Part shown: one piece after another, positions 6,359 to 15,326 of the stretch | Layout of the letters: each line of letters starts with the position of its first letter | Position numbering within the stretch: position 1 is the first letter of the stretch | Assembly: GCA_016709995.1 (NCBI GenBank) | Contig: JADJLQ010000001.1 | Span: 654,001 to 718,000 of the forward strand | Origin: Saprospiraceae bacterium | GTDB lineage: Bacteria > Bacteroidota > Bacteroidia > Chitinophagales > Saprospiraceae | DNA: 64,000 bases | Direction: 5' to 3' | Notes under the pieces: generated by a model | Seen by the model: only the letters and a program-made list of their open reading frames with translations | Told to the model about the DNA's origin: nothing | Database searches by the model: none | Made by a program: the position numbers and the translations under genes

Positions 6359-8920
6359 TTACTTTTTGACAAGTTTTCTGGACAAATAAAAACTGCTGTC
6401 ATCCCCCAGGATTTGACCTTTTAAAACAACAGTGTAGATGCCTGGACTGATATTGGAAAGTTGAAGCTCGATAGATTGATTGCCAGGTAATATTTGGTTC
6501 CTGCGAATGCTTTGGACGGTCCTGCCCTGAAGGTCTATGATATCAAGGTGAAGATCAGCAGAAGAGGTCAGTGAGATGGTGGCGCGGACATGGGAAGTAG
6601 CCGGGTTGGGGCTGATCACAAAATTTTTAATATTTTGATTTTCTATTTCTTTAGTTGGAATACTGATGGCTAAAGGACTCTCATATACTCCATTGCCATG
6701 TGTAGCCACTTTGATCAAGTCTGCCTGGGCAGATATATGAATGCTCATAGCCATCACTGCCTCGGGCAGTCCTTGCATAAAACGTTCCCAAGAAAGTCCA
6801 CCATCGGTTGATAAAAACACTCCCAGGTCATTTCCCAGATAAAGCTCTTTATTTTGTTTTGGGTTTATAGTAATACAATTGGTGGGTACATCCGGCAATC
6901 CGTTGTCTATATTTTTCCAGCTACTCCCAGCATCGGTGGATTTGTATACATGAGTACCATATCCAAAGCCAGAAAAAACAACATATACAGTTTGACTATT
7001 TTGAGGATCAAAACTGATATCCATGGCTGCCTTAGCCGGTAAGCCTGGTACCTGGGTCCAGGAAGATCCACCATTGGTGCTTCTGAACAACTTTGGAGGG
7101 GCCATGTCATCAGGGGATACTGTGGAGGCCAACATTAGGCTTGGATCTAAGGAAGAGACACCGAGTGCCAGGATTGTTGAATGGCTTTCTAGTGGCGTGC
7201 TATGCAGTGCTCGCCAATTAGCAGGATTGCCGTTATTTTCATTGATATAAACTTTTTGAGCACCTGCATAAATTGTATTGGGCAAGGCAGCTACCACTTC
7301 AAAAGGTGTATTGAAGGATTTGGCTTCGGACACAAAAGCATTGTTTAAAGGTCTCAACATTTCAAAGGTCTTGCCTTTGTCTAGTGATCGGCTCAAACCA
7401 AAGTATTGGTAGGTCCCGTAAATAATATTTTCGTTGCTGGTATTAATAGCAGTAGACATGCCATCACCTCCGATTACTTTTATCCACCCATCCTGCCCGT
7501 CATAGATCGCCGTACCATTATCTTGCATGCCACCGATGGCAAATTTTGAGTCAGATTTGGAAGCAGAAAAATTGGCATAAAATTGCGAGGTCTGATAGCC
7601 ACCGTTGCGTCCTTCAAAATTGGCTCCCAGATCAGGAGACATGAATATACCTCCATCTGTGGCAAAATAGATTTCATTATTTCTGCTCGGGTGAAAATAA
7701 GTAGCATGTATATCAGCATGTATATAGATATTGATGCCTTCTGATCCACCTACCGGTACTCTCCCCATATCACCGGCATCCCAACTGCTTACGTTTATAA
7801 AGTTAGAGCCTCGGGCATCCGAGATATAAGCGTTTTGTCCCACATAAGACAGGAAGTTGGGATTAGTAGGATGAATGGCTATATCGTGGGAATACCATCC
7901 CTGTACATTGGCTACATCACTACTGCTCATTTTGTCCCATGAATTGCCCGCATCTACACTCATAAACAGTCCTAAAGAAGACTCAGCATTGGCGACAGAA
8001 GCAAATAGAATATCAGGATTGGATTTACTGATGGCCAGTTTTGCCTTGCCTGAATAACTATTTGGCAATCCATTTTGCAGTTTTATAAAACTATTGCCCG
8101 AATTGTTAGATCTGAATATTCCACTGATGTTATTATCATCGTAACTACCGTGAGTGACATAGATGATTTCTGGATTGACGGGATTGACATCTACATCTAC
8201 TGCCATTGGCACATTATGGATCAGTGACCAGTGTGCTCCTTGATTGGTAGTTTTGAAAAGGCCTTCAGTGGTAGCTGCATAGATAATATGATTGTCATAA
8301 GGATCAAACTCGAGGTCTTGTACTCCAGATATGATATTTTGAGTTAAAGGCAATATTTGCTTCCAGGTGAGTCCGCCATCTTCAGTTTTGATAATCCCCA
8401 TACCATAGGTGCCTCTGGTAAATCTATCCACTATGCCAGGCATTGAATGACTTTTATTATATACTTCACCGGTACCCAAATAAATGGTATTGGGATTTTT
8501 GGGATCGATCAAGATAGATGCAACTGAATACACAGGAAGATTGATGGGCACCTGCACCCAACCATGGTACCCTATCCCAGAGGATGATGTTTTCCAGAGG
8601 CCTCCACTGGCCGAGCCGGCATAGATCACATTTGGATCTGTTGGATGAAATGCAAGACACAGTGTACGACCGCCTATGTTTTTAGGACCCAGGGATGTCC
8701 ATTTTGCCCTATCCAGTCCTCTATTGTGTTGCTTTGTTGAATTATATGCTGTGAGTAGACTATTAGCATTATAAGTTTGGTCACCTGCAAATCTTGCGTT
8801 TACCCAGGATTCCAGGGCCTGACCGGCGCCACTTTGTTCCTCACGCTCTTCAAACTCAGGAGCGGAAGAGCAACTATATATAAACAAAATTAAAATTGCA
8901 ATCAGTCGAAAAATATTCAT
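6359..8920 (-). CDS. BNR/sortilin-like beta-propeller protein with T9SS sorting domain
   Basis: 853 residues. The N-terminus ends in a possible lipobox (FIYSC, Cys17). The body is built of BNR/VPS10-like propeller blades: repeated S-x-D-x-G-x-x-W signatures (SVDAGNSWDKM, STNGGSSWTQV, STDAGSSWKNI, STDGGLSWERF) and opening blades reading GPKNIGGRTL and NVIYAGSASGGLWKT. The last 85 or so residues form a type A T9SS C-terminal sorting domain (FVISPNPATSHVRA ... LQGRTV ... ISPGIYTVVLKG). It is therefore probably exported by T9SS to the cell surface; enzymatic activity is not evident. A lipoprotein-type signal together with a T9SS domain is unusual. It is convergent with the permease gene, 5 bases apart. 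Confidence 0.85.
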   Translation of the reverse strand: MNIFRLIAILILFIYSCSSAPEFEEREEQSGAGQALESWVNARFAGDQTYNANSLLTAYNSTKQHNRGLDRAKWTSLGPKNIGGRTLCLAFHPTDPNVIYAGSASGGLWKTSSSGIGYHGWVQVPINLPVYSVASILIDPKNPNTIYLGTGEVYNKSHSMPGIVDRFTRGTYGMGIIKTEDGGLTWKQILPLTQNIISGVQDLEFDPYDNHIIYAATTEGLFKTTNQGAHWSLIHNVPMAVDVDVNPVNPEIIYVTHGSYDDNNISGIFRSNNSGNSFIKLQNGLPNSYSGKAKLAISKSNPDILFASVANAESSLGLFMSVDAGNSWDKMSSSDVANVQGWYSHDIAIHPTNPNFLSYVGQNAYISDARGSNFINVSSWDAGDMGRVPVGGSEGINIYIHADIHATYFHPSRNNEIYFATDGGIFMSPDLGANFEGRNGGYQTSQFYANFSASKSDSKFAIGGMQDNGTAIYDGQDGWIKVIGGDGMSTAINTSNENIIYGTYQYFGLSRSLDKGKTFEMLRPLNNAFVSEAKSFNTPFEVVAALPNTIYAGAQKVYINENNGNPANWRALHSTPLESHSTILALGVSSLDPSLMLASTVSPDDMAPPKLFRSTNGGSSWTQVPGLPAKAAMDISFDPQNSQTVYVVFSGFGYGTHVYKSTDAGSSWKNIDNGLPDVPTNCITINPKQNKELYLGNDLGVFLSTDGGLSWERFMQGLPEAVMAMSIHISAQADLIKVATHGNGVYESPLAISIPTKEIENQNIKNFVISPNPATSHVRATISLTSSADLHLDIIDLQGRTVQSIRRNQILPGNQSIELQLSNISPGIYTVVLKGQILGDDSSFYLSRKLVKK

Positions 8921-9059
8921 GAGATATTATCAGAAAGTATAATATGAAATGCAAATATACTAAACCATTTATAGGAATTATAGCGAGAAGGCTGATTTAA
9001 TTTATCCCAACTAGCTAAAACTTGATGAGATGGGGTAAAAGATCTATTTTTACTGTTAC

Positions 9060-12000
9060 ATGATAGAAGGTAAAGAGGCTATTTCCGCTCTGATATACCA
9101 GGAGTTGGATGATATTCAAAAAAACGGATTTGACGATCCCTTCAAATCAATATCGCGGCTTTATCAGGCAGTTAATTATTTTTTTAACCGCATCACCGTT
9201 AATGAAAAAATATATTTCACCACTTTGTTTTCAAGAATGGTGTTTGCAGGATTGCATTTTAAGATTCCAAGGCGAGATCTGTCGTTATTGCATCATTTTA
9301 GAAAAATGGCCCATCAATCTATTTATAATCAGGAGATTTCGCAAAAATTTAGTGGAGAGCAGCTCATTCAGTTAGGTGTATACAGTCTAAATAATGTGGC
9401 AGCTTATATCTGCCAGGTGCCTTCACCTTTGGTTTTTATGGATTGGGAGCAAAAAAGTTGGGACCAATTATTTAAAGAACCCAAGTTTGGTAAAATAATA
9501 TCCCAATGCAGGGTGCTGATCACCCAAAAAGGAAATGAAGAGCATATATTGACTGGAGTCAGTGAGGAGTATCCACATCATGCAGTGCATATCAAATACC
9601 ATATAGCCGGCATCAATGATGCACAGACGGAGATCGTCAAATCTTATTTGGAGTTGCAACCATTGCCGGTTTCTCTCCAGTTAATAGATATAGAAGTCGA
9701 GGAGGATGGGAGCTGGATACCACATCAATTGGTCGTGGAGCCTGATTATCTCGTAGATGTGACCTCTGTTGCAGAATGTTTTAAAGATTTTGGGGTGCTG
9801 ACCTGGTCATACCTGTTGAATAAATTTAAGCCCAAACCTTCAAGTCCAAGTATACTTTTGGGTAATGCAGCCAATTTTTTCCTCGACGAGATCCTCGTAG
9901 ATCCTGAAGTAGCGTTTAATGCCCTCATGAAACTTTTCTTTAAGTTATATCCTCTTGAATGCACCATCCTTGAGGACAAAGAAGTCCTGGATCTGAATGT
10001 CAAGGCCAGAACTCATTACCACAATCTTAAGAGGGTGATCCTCGAAGAGTTTAAGTCTTTGGGCATAGAGTCAGATGGTATTTATCTCGAACCTACTTTC
10101 ATCTCGGCTATCTATGGTCTTCAAGGCAGGTTAGACTTATACCACGAAATCCCGGACAAAAATATAGCTCATATCGTAGAGTTAAAGAGTAGTAAGCCGT
10201 ATAAAACCAACGCTTACGGCATCAATGCCAATAATTATATCCAAACTCTGCTCTATGATTTATTGATACGGTCTGTATTTAATAATAAGCTGAAGTTGTC
10301 ATCATATATCTTGTATTCTCAGCAAGATAATAAAGCTTTGAGGTTTGCACCTCCGATCAAAGCTCAACAGATAGAAGCCCTCGGTGTTCGAAATGAGTTG
10401 GTCATCATGGAATTAAAATTGTCCAGGACTAAATTGTTGTCGGAGATGCTGACCAATCTGCACCCAGGCATTCTTCCATTGCAGCAAGGATTTATAGCCA
10501 ATGATCTACAGGATTTTAAGCTATTTTTTGATGCTATGTCTCCGAAAGAAATGGATTATCTTTTGGAATATGCCAGTTTTATAGCCAGAGAACATCATTT
10601 GGCTAAAGTGGGGGAGCACAGTGATGAATCTAACAATGGTATGGCAGCTCTATGGCTCAATAACCGGCTGGAAAAAGAAGAAAACTTTAATATACTAAGC
10701 CACCTGGTTTTTAAATCTGAAAAAATAAGTGGTGAAGATCACCTCCTTATATTTCAGAGGACGGATGAATCCAATGAATTGGCCAATTTTAGGCAAGGAG
10801 ATATAGGGGTACTGTATCCTCATACTATCGCAGGGGTTTCCGCTTTGGAGCATCAAATATTTAAATGTAATATCATCGAATTAAAAGATGATACCATCAC
10901 CATCAGATTACGCAATAAACAGAGAAAAAATCAAGTCTTTACTAAATGGACTCACTGGAACCTCGAACATGATCTCATTGATAGTAGTTTTCAGGTTTTA
11001 TATCGGAGTCTTTTTGAATTTTTATCAGGAGATTCAGTGAAAAAACAACTCCTTTTCACTGAGATACCCCCAGCTAAGCCTCCAACAAATGAAGTTGATC
11101 TGCGTTTGCCGGATGATCTAAACATAGAACAAAAACTTATTTTAAAAAAGATCATAGCTACCAGGGATTATTTTTTGCTTTGGGGCCCACCGGGCACAGG
11201 TAAAACAAGCATCATGCTGAGATCTCTAGGGCAGTATATGATCCAACACACCGGCGATCATCTATTGTTCATGGCATATACCAATCGTGCTGTCGACGAG
11301 ATCTGTGACGCTTTACTTTCCGCTGGTCTTGATTTTCTTCGGATTGGGTCACGACATACCTCGCAGAAAAAATTTTGGAAATACTTTCTTGACGAGCAAG
11401 CAGGAAGCATCGAGCGTCGGTCAGAATTTAGAAACTTAATTGCATCTAATCGAATCATCGTCGGGACACTTTCCTCTATCAATGGTAAGTCAGAATTGTT
11501 CACTTTGAAAAGATTTGATTGGGTCATCGTAGATGAAGCTTCACAGATTTTAGAACCCATGTTGGTTGGACTTTTACCTCGAGTTAAAAAATGGGTACTC
11601 ATTGGAGATCATCGACAAATGCCTGCGGTAGTGGTGCAGCGAAGAGAAGATAGCGAGGTACAATCTGCCAACCTTAAAGATATAGGTTTGACCAATCTCA
11701 GAAATTCGCTATTTGAAAGATTAATGAATCAATGCAAGTCCTACCATTGGTATTGGGCCTTTGATATATTGCGTGAGCAGGGTAGGATGCATCAGGACAT
11801 TATGGAATTTCCCAGTAAACATTTTTACCAGGGGGAGCTCAAGGTGCTGGAACATCCTGAGATCAAGGCTGAATTGCAACAGCCACTGGCTTACGATCTT
11901 GATGATGACTGGAATCAACTTACCTTGCAAATAGCCCATACAAGGATGCTATATCTTCCGACACCTACTGACAATCAAGGCAAATCAAAAATAAATTTAT

Positions 12001-12428
12001 TCGAAGCTCAAAAAGTGGTAGACTGTATACAATCTATCCTTCAATTATTGGCTTTCAATCAAATACCAGTAAAATATGAGACCATAGGAGTGATCACTCC
12101 ATATAGAGCTCAGATCGCTCAGATTCGGAAAGTCATGCAGGATCGCGGTATGGAGCCAGATAAAATATCTATTGATACGGTAGAGCGCTACCAGGGAGGG
12201 GCCAGAGATATAGTGATTTTTTCTCTCTGCACCAATCGATTCAGTCAGTTGCAAAATATGATCTCATTGTCTGATGATGGCGTGGATAGAAAACTAAATG
12301 TAGCACTCACGCGAGCCAGAAAACATCTCATCATCCTTGGCAATGAAGAGATACTCAGCAATTATGATATTTATAAAGACCTGATAGCCTATTGCCGGAA
12401 AGTGGAAGGCTCAAATACGACTAAGTAA
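9060..12428 (+). CDS. Dna2/Cas4-like nuclease fused to SF1 helicase (DNA2/NAM7 type)
   Basis: 1122 residues. About residues 340-400 carry a PD-(D/E)xK nuclease core of the Dna2/Cas4/RecB type: D359 in GRLDLY, E374-x-K376 in VELKSSK, and Q395-x3-Y399 in YIQTLLYDL. The C-terminal half is a superfamily 1 helicase of the DNA2/NAM7 type: Walker A GPPGTGKTS near 709, Walker B VDEASQ near 824, GDHRQMPAVV, EQGRMHQDI, TVERYQGGARD and LNVALTRARKHL. The first 330 residues match nothing I recognise. It probably unwinds and cuts DNA ends or flaps. It stands alone on the plus strand between minus-strand genes and overlaps the next gene's 3' end by 18 bases. Repair is the default role; defence is possible but unsupported by neighbours. 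Confidence 0.85.
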   Translation: MIEGKEAISALIYQELDDIQKNGFDDPFKSISRLYQAVNYFFNRITVNEKIYFTTLFSRMVFAGLHFKIPRRDLSLLHHFRKMAHQSIYNQEISQKFSGEQLIQLGVYSLNNVAAYICQVPSPLVFMDWEQKSWDQLFKEPKFGKIISQCRVLITQKGNEEHILTGVSEEYPHHAVHIKYHIAGINDAQTEIVKSYLELQPLPVSLQLIDIEVEEDGSWIPHQLVVEPDYLVDVTSVAECFKDFGVLTWSYLLNKFKPKPSSPSILLGNAANFFLDEILVDPEVAFNALMKLFFKLYPLECTILEDKEVLDLNVKARTHYHNLKRVILEEFKSLGIESDGIYLEPTFISAIYGLQGRLDLYHEIPDKNIAHIVELKSSKPYKTNAYGINANNYIQTLLYDLLIRSVFNNKLKLSSYILYSQQDNKALRFAPPIKAQQIEALGVRNELVIMELKLSRTKLLSEMLTNLHPGILPLQQGFIANDLQDFKLFFDAMSPKEMDYLLEYASFIAREHHLAKVGEHSDESNNGMAALWLNNRLEKEENFNILSHLVFKSEKISGEDHLLIFQRTDESNELANFRQGDIGVLYPHTIAGVSALEHQIFKCNIIELKDDTITIRLRNKQRKNQVFTKWTHWNLEHDLIDSSFQVLYRSLFEFLSGDSVKKQLLFTEIPPAKPPTNEVDLRLPDDLNIEQKLILKKIIATRDYFLLWGPPGTGKTSIMLRSLGQYMIQHTGDHLLFMAYTNRAVDEICDALLSAGLDFLRIGSRHTSQKKFWKYFLDEQAGSIERRSEFRNLIASNRIIVGTLSSINGKSELFTLKRFDWVIVDEASQILEPMLVGLLPRVKKWVLIGDHRQMPAVVVQRREDSEVQSANLKDIGLTNLRNSLFERLMNQCKSYHWYWAFDILREQGRMHQDIMEFPSKHFYQGELKVLEHPEIKAELQQPLAYDLDDDWNQLTLQIAHTRMLYLPTPTDNQGKSKINLFEAQKVVDCIQSILQLLAFNQIPVKYETIGVITPYRAQIAQIRKVMQDRGMEPDKISIDTVERYQGGARDIVIFSLCTNRFSQLQNMISLSDDGVDRKLNVALTRARKHLIILGNEEILSNYDIYKDLIAYCRKVEGSNTTK

Positions 12429-13088
12429 TTTCTCTTTTTGGGCCTGGTACTCTTCTTCCGAAAGAATCCCTTTCTCTTTAAGTGCCTTAAGTTTTTCTAA
12501 AGCAGAAAAAATCTCTTCTTTGGATTGGTTGGAGCTGGACTTTTGATCTTTATCAACCCTCACACTAAATTCTTTGCCTTTTTCAAACTCCTGCTTGTAT
12601 TGTTGTTTTGCTTTTTCAGCATCAAAATCACTTAGGCTGCCCCCTTTGCCAAAATGCTGAATAAAAACCTGCCCTACAGCATAGGTACTGGCTCCTGATA
12701 GTATAGACATGGATGCACTCCCTAATATAGATCCGATGATGGGTATGGTTTTGACAGCACTGGCGGCGAGTCTGGCTATAGAGGTGCCTACCAGTGAAGT
12801 CACCAGGCTTTTACCCATTTGTTCATTAAAATCCACTCCATATAACTTTGATAGAGATCTGATCATATTAATTTGAATACCAGTCACAGCTGCAAAGTCG
12901 ACAAAAGGGATAGGGATAAGACCACCACCAACAGCAAGCATAAGATGGGTCTTTACGATCTCTTGAGCAAGTTCTGTTTTATTATCTTTAGAGTTATTAT
13001 CCATCATTGAGTTTAATTTTTTACCAAATTTAAAGGCCTGCTTACCGCCATTCATTAATATTCGACCAATTTCACTGTATGTTGACAT
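12411..13088 (-). CDS. DUF697-like membrane-associated protein with C-terminal SHOCT domain
   Basis: 225 residues from the ATG at 13088 (MSTYSEIGRI). An in-frame GTG at 13145 would add 19 residues of unremarkable sequence; I prefer the ATG. The region at about 50-150 is hydrophobic and glycine/alanine-rich (HLMLAVGGGLIPIPFVDFAAV, IPIIGSILGSASMSILSG) with the helix pattern of the DUF697/YcjF-type family. A charged linker is followed by a SHOCT module in the last 35 residues (ALEKLKALKEKGILSEEEYQ). SHOCT is a short oligomerisation motif. Function unknown. It is the last gene of the minus-strand series, and its 3' end overlaps the helicase gene by 18 bases. Confidence 0.72.
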   Translation of the reverse strand: MSTYSEIGRILMNGGKQAFKFGKKLNSMMDNNSKDNKTELAQEIVKTHLMLAVGGGLIPIPFVDFAAVTGIQINMIRSLSKLYGVDFNEQMGKSLVTSLVGTSIARLAASAVKTIPIIGSILGSASMSILSGASTYAVGQVFIQHFGKGGSLSDFDAEKAKQQYKQEFEKGKEFSVRVDKDQKSSSNQSKEEIFSALEKLKALKEKGILSEEEYQAQKEKLLSRI

Positions 13089-13153
13089 GTACTTACTACA
13101 ATTTCTGTCAAAACATAGTTCCTGTAGATTTTCTTTATCTACCACAACATCTG

Positions 13154-13780
13154 TCAGGGAATGTCAAGAATCTTATGAGTTTGTAAGCTTAGGCTCCACT
13201 GGGGATGAGCCAAACAATATTCTACAGAAATTTTTGTATTGTATTGGCTATCAGGGCCATCCATCGGCTGTATGCTAAATCGTTGGAATTTTAAATGCTC
13301 AAATTTTGAAGGTAACGCATCATTTTGAGGGTAGACTAACTTGAGTTCATGACCCTGCAGGATGACCAATTCTGCACTTGATTTAGGGCTGACGGTGATC
13401 CAATCCAGACCTTCAGGCAATGGGAGCGTACCATTGGTTTCAATCGATATATAACATCCGGCATCGTGCAATTTGTCGACGAGGAGCTGATCCATCTGCA
13501 TAGCAGGCTCACCACCAGTACATACCAAAAAGGGTTGGGTGCTTTGATCTTGCCATAGAGATTTTATTTTGATGATTAGTTCTTCGGTGTTATACTTTCC
13601 TCCTCCTTCACCATCCACTCCCACAAAATCTGTATCACAAAATTTGCATACAGCAGTCAGACGATGTTTTTCATGCCCTGACCAAAGATTACATCCGGCA
13701 AACCGTAAAAAAATAGCTGGTCTTCCGGTATGATGACCTTCGCCTTGAAGCGTGTAAAAAATTTCTTTAAGTGCGTACAT
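13154..13780 (-). CDS. queE: QueE: 7-carboxy-7-deazaguanine synthase (radical SAM)
   Basis: 208 residues. QueE converts 6-carboxy-tetrahydropterin to 7-carboxy-7-deazaguanine, the ring contraction in queuosine (tRNA) biosynthesis. The N-terminus EIFYTLQGEGHHTGRPAIFLR is the family signature. The 4Fe-4S cysteines are C30, C45 and C48, i.e. C-x14-C-x2-C rather than the standard radical-SAM C-x3-C-x2-C; this longer loop is known from some QueE subfamilies. SAM-binding CTGGEPAMQ follows near residue 86. It follows the Rid-family gene by one base. No other queuosine gene is in the window. Confidence 0.93.
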   Translation of the reverse strand: MYALKEIFYTLQGEGHHTGRPAIFLRFAGCNLWSGHEKHRLTAVCKFCDTDFVGVDGEGGGKYNTEELIIKIKSLWQDQSTQPFLVCTGGEPAMQMDQLLVDKLHDAGCYISIETNGTLPLPEGLDWITVSPKSSAELVILQGHELKLVYPQNDALPSKFEHLKFQRFSIQPMDGPDSQYNTKISVEYCLAHPQWSLSLQTHKILDIP

Positions 13781-13781
13781 A

Positions 13782-14168
13782 TCAGGATACCACAGCAGTA
13801 GCTTCTATCTCAATCAAGATATCAGCATCTATCAATGCAGCTACCTCTATCATGCTCGTCGCAGGTTTAATAGTACTAAAAAATTCTCCGTGTGCCCTGC
13901 CAACTTCTTCCCATAGTGAAATATCAGTCACATACATACGGGTACGGACGACATCATCGATGGAAGCACCAGCTTGCTCTAATGCAGCCTGAATGATCTG
14001 GATGCAAGTTTTGGTTTGTACATATATATCGCCCTGGCCCTGTAGCACACCTTCTTTCATAGCAGTGGTACCAGAAACTTCAATAATATTACCAACTCTT
14101 ACAGCTCGACTATAACCTATTATATCTTCCCATTTTGCTCCGGAGGATATATTTTTCCTGGTTGACAT
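13782..14168 (-). CDS. Rid-superfamily (YjgF/YER057c) protein lacking the RidA arginine
   Basis: 128 residues, the normal Rid length, with the family strand/helix pattern and closing IEIEATAVVS. RidA itself hydrolyses reactive enamine/imine intermediates such as 2-aminoacrylate and depends on Arg105 in the PARSC motif (E. coli numbering). Here that motif reads PATSM, with Thr104 at the arginine position, and the following V-A-R is V-A-A. It is therefore probably a Rid subgroup without RidA-type deaminase activity. It lies between the redoxin gene (3 bases upstream) and queE (1 base downstream), clearly co-transcribed. Family certain, role unknown. Confidence 0.85.
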   Translation of the reverse strand: MSTRKNISSGAKWEDIIGYSRAVRVGNIIEVSGTTAMKEGVLQGQGDIYVQTKTCIQIIQAALEQAGASIDDVVRTRMYVTDISLWEEVGRAHGEFFSTIKPATSMIEVAALIDADILIEIEATAVVS

Positions 14169-14171
14169 ATT

Positions 14172-14750
14172 TTAATTATTTGATTTTAAATCTGTGAGTA
14201 ACATTTTAATGTGTGCGATTGTTTTCACAGGCACTGAAGCCGCTTCCTCAGGTATGACCGCTCTAATGATGCCTTTTCTATCCGCAATAAAAAATCGTGG
14301 CGTACCCAACTCTTCACCATAAATAGCTTCCCCTAAAAATGCTCCATTGGGCACCACAGTGAACTCAATGTTTTGATCCTTAGAAAAAGCTTGAATTTGC
14401 GATCGTGATTCGTCTCCAAAACTTAGTAACTCTGACTTTAATCCATCGCACTCTCTGTTCAATTCGTTGATATAGGGTATATATTCTTTGCAGATTTCAC
14501 TCTCACTACTCCAGAAAAAGATCACCAGGGACTTGCCATAATAATTGCTGATCGTTCGACTGATTTGATTCAAATCATTTGCCTGGAAACCAGGTGCCGG
14601 TTTTTCCATAAACGAATTTGCCATGTCTTCCACTGGTGGAGAAAACTTTGGTTTTTCAACTTTATACCCTTCCTTTACGGTCGTGAGTTGGCTATAAGTC
14701 AGCATTGGCAAACATACTAAGATGGATATCAGCGTATAATATCGTTTCAT
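14172..14750 (-). CDS. Exported redoxin/TlpA-like thioredoxin-fold protein with degenerate active site
   Basis: 192 residues with an N-terminal signal peptide (to about residue 20, TYS/QLT). The fold markers are the strand KSLVIFFW and the cis-proline segment GTPRFFIADRKGIIR. Where TlpA/ResA proteins have W-C-x-x-C, this reads W80-S-S-E-S-E-I-C87, so only the second cysteine position is kept. It is unlikely to act as a normal disulfide reductase and could be a peroxiredoxin-like or structural variant. It lies 12 bases after the heptose phosphatase gene and 3 before the Rid gene, in the same operon. Confidence 0.75.
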   Translation of the reverse strand: MKRYYTLISILVCLPMLTYSQLTTVKEGYKVEKPKFSPPVEDMANSFMEKPAPGFQANDLNQISRTISNYYGKSLVIFFWSSESEICKEYIPYINELNRECDGLKSELLSFGDESRSQIQAFSKDQNIEFTVVPNGAFLGEAIYGEELGTPRFFIADRKGIIRAVIPEEAASVPVKTIAHIKMLLTDLKSNN

Positions 14751-14762
14751 GTTTTCCTGGGT

Positions 14763-15326
14763 TTAGCTTTTGAATTTTCCTGTAAAATCTAGTACAAAAA
14801 TACGGTAAAACTCCATCAAATCATGGCAAGTATAATCTGCCTCGGTTTGGATGTCAGCCATTTTTTCGTCAATAAAAACGGTCTTCATTTGAAGTTTTTT
14901 GCCAAATTCGATATCTGAGGGAGAATCCCCAACCATTATAGAATACTTAAAATCAAGGTCTGGAAAATCACTTTTAGCTTGTAAACCCATCCCGATATTG
15001 GGTTTTCTACACGGAGGATCGTCCTCTGCCAGGTCGGGACAGAAGTAGATCTCATCGATAGAAGACTTGTTTTTTCTGGTCACCTTTTTTAAATGTTTAT
15101 GAATAAAGGATAAATCTTCCAAATTCATGAGGCCTTTACTGATACCTTGCTGATTGGTCACCACAAAAATATATTTTACCAGGGGCCGTAAAAGATTTAG
15201 CGCTTTAAGTGTTTTTGGCAAAAACTCAAATTCGTGCCAGACTTTGACATAATCATCAGGCAATCTTTTGTTGATGACACCATCCCTGTCCAGAAACAAG
15301 GTCCACACTACTTCTTTCTTTTTCAT
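14763..15326 (-). CDS. gmhB: GmhB-like heptose bisphosphate phosphatase (HAD-IIIA)
   Basis: 187 residues. GmhB removes the C7 phosphate from D-glycero-D-manno-heptose 1,7-bisphosphate. Seen are HAD motif I FLDRDGVIN (D13, D15), motif II VVTNQQGISKG, the CRKPNIGM loop and motif IV GDSPSDIEFG. The family zinc loop (C-x-H ... C-x-C) is only partly kept: C96 and C106 are present but the partner His and Cys are replaced (CPDLAEDDPPCRKP). Its ATG overlaps the end of the nucleotidyltransferase gene by 4 bases. The neighbours hddA, gmhA and hddC support a heptose role over histidinol phosphatase. Confidence 0.85.
   Translation of the reverse strand: MKKKEVVWTLFLDRDGVINKRLPDDYVKVWHEFEFLPKTLKALNLLRPLVKYIFVVTNQQGISKGLMNLEDLSFIHKHLKKVTRKNKSSIDEIYFCPDLAEDDPPCRKPNIGMGLQAKSDFPDLDFKYSIMVGDSPSDIEFGKKLQMKTVFIDEKMADIQTEADYTCHDLMEFYRIFVLDFTGKFKS

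Noticed and set aside
9060..13145. A two-gene defence island formed by the nuclease-helicase and the DUF697/SHOCT protein
   Set aside because: They are on opposite strands and convergent, with no recombinase, methylase, toxin or other defence gene nearby; the idea has no direct support.
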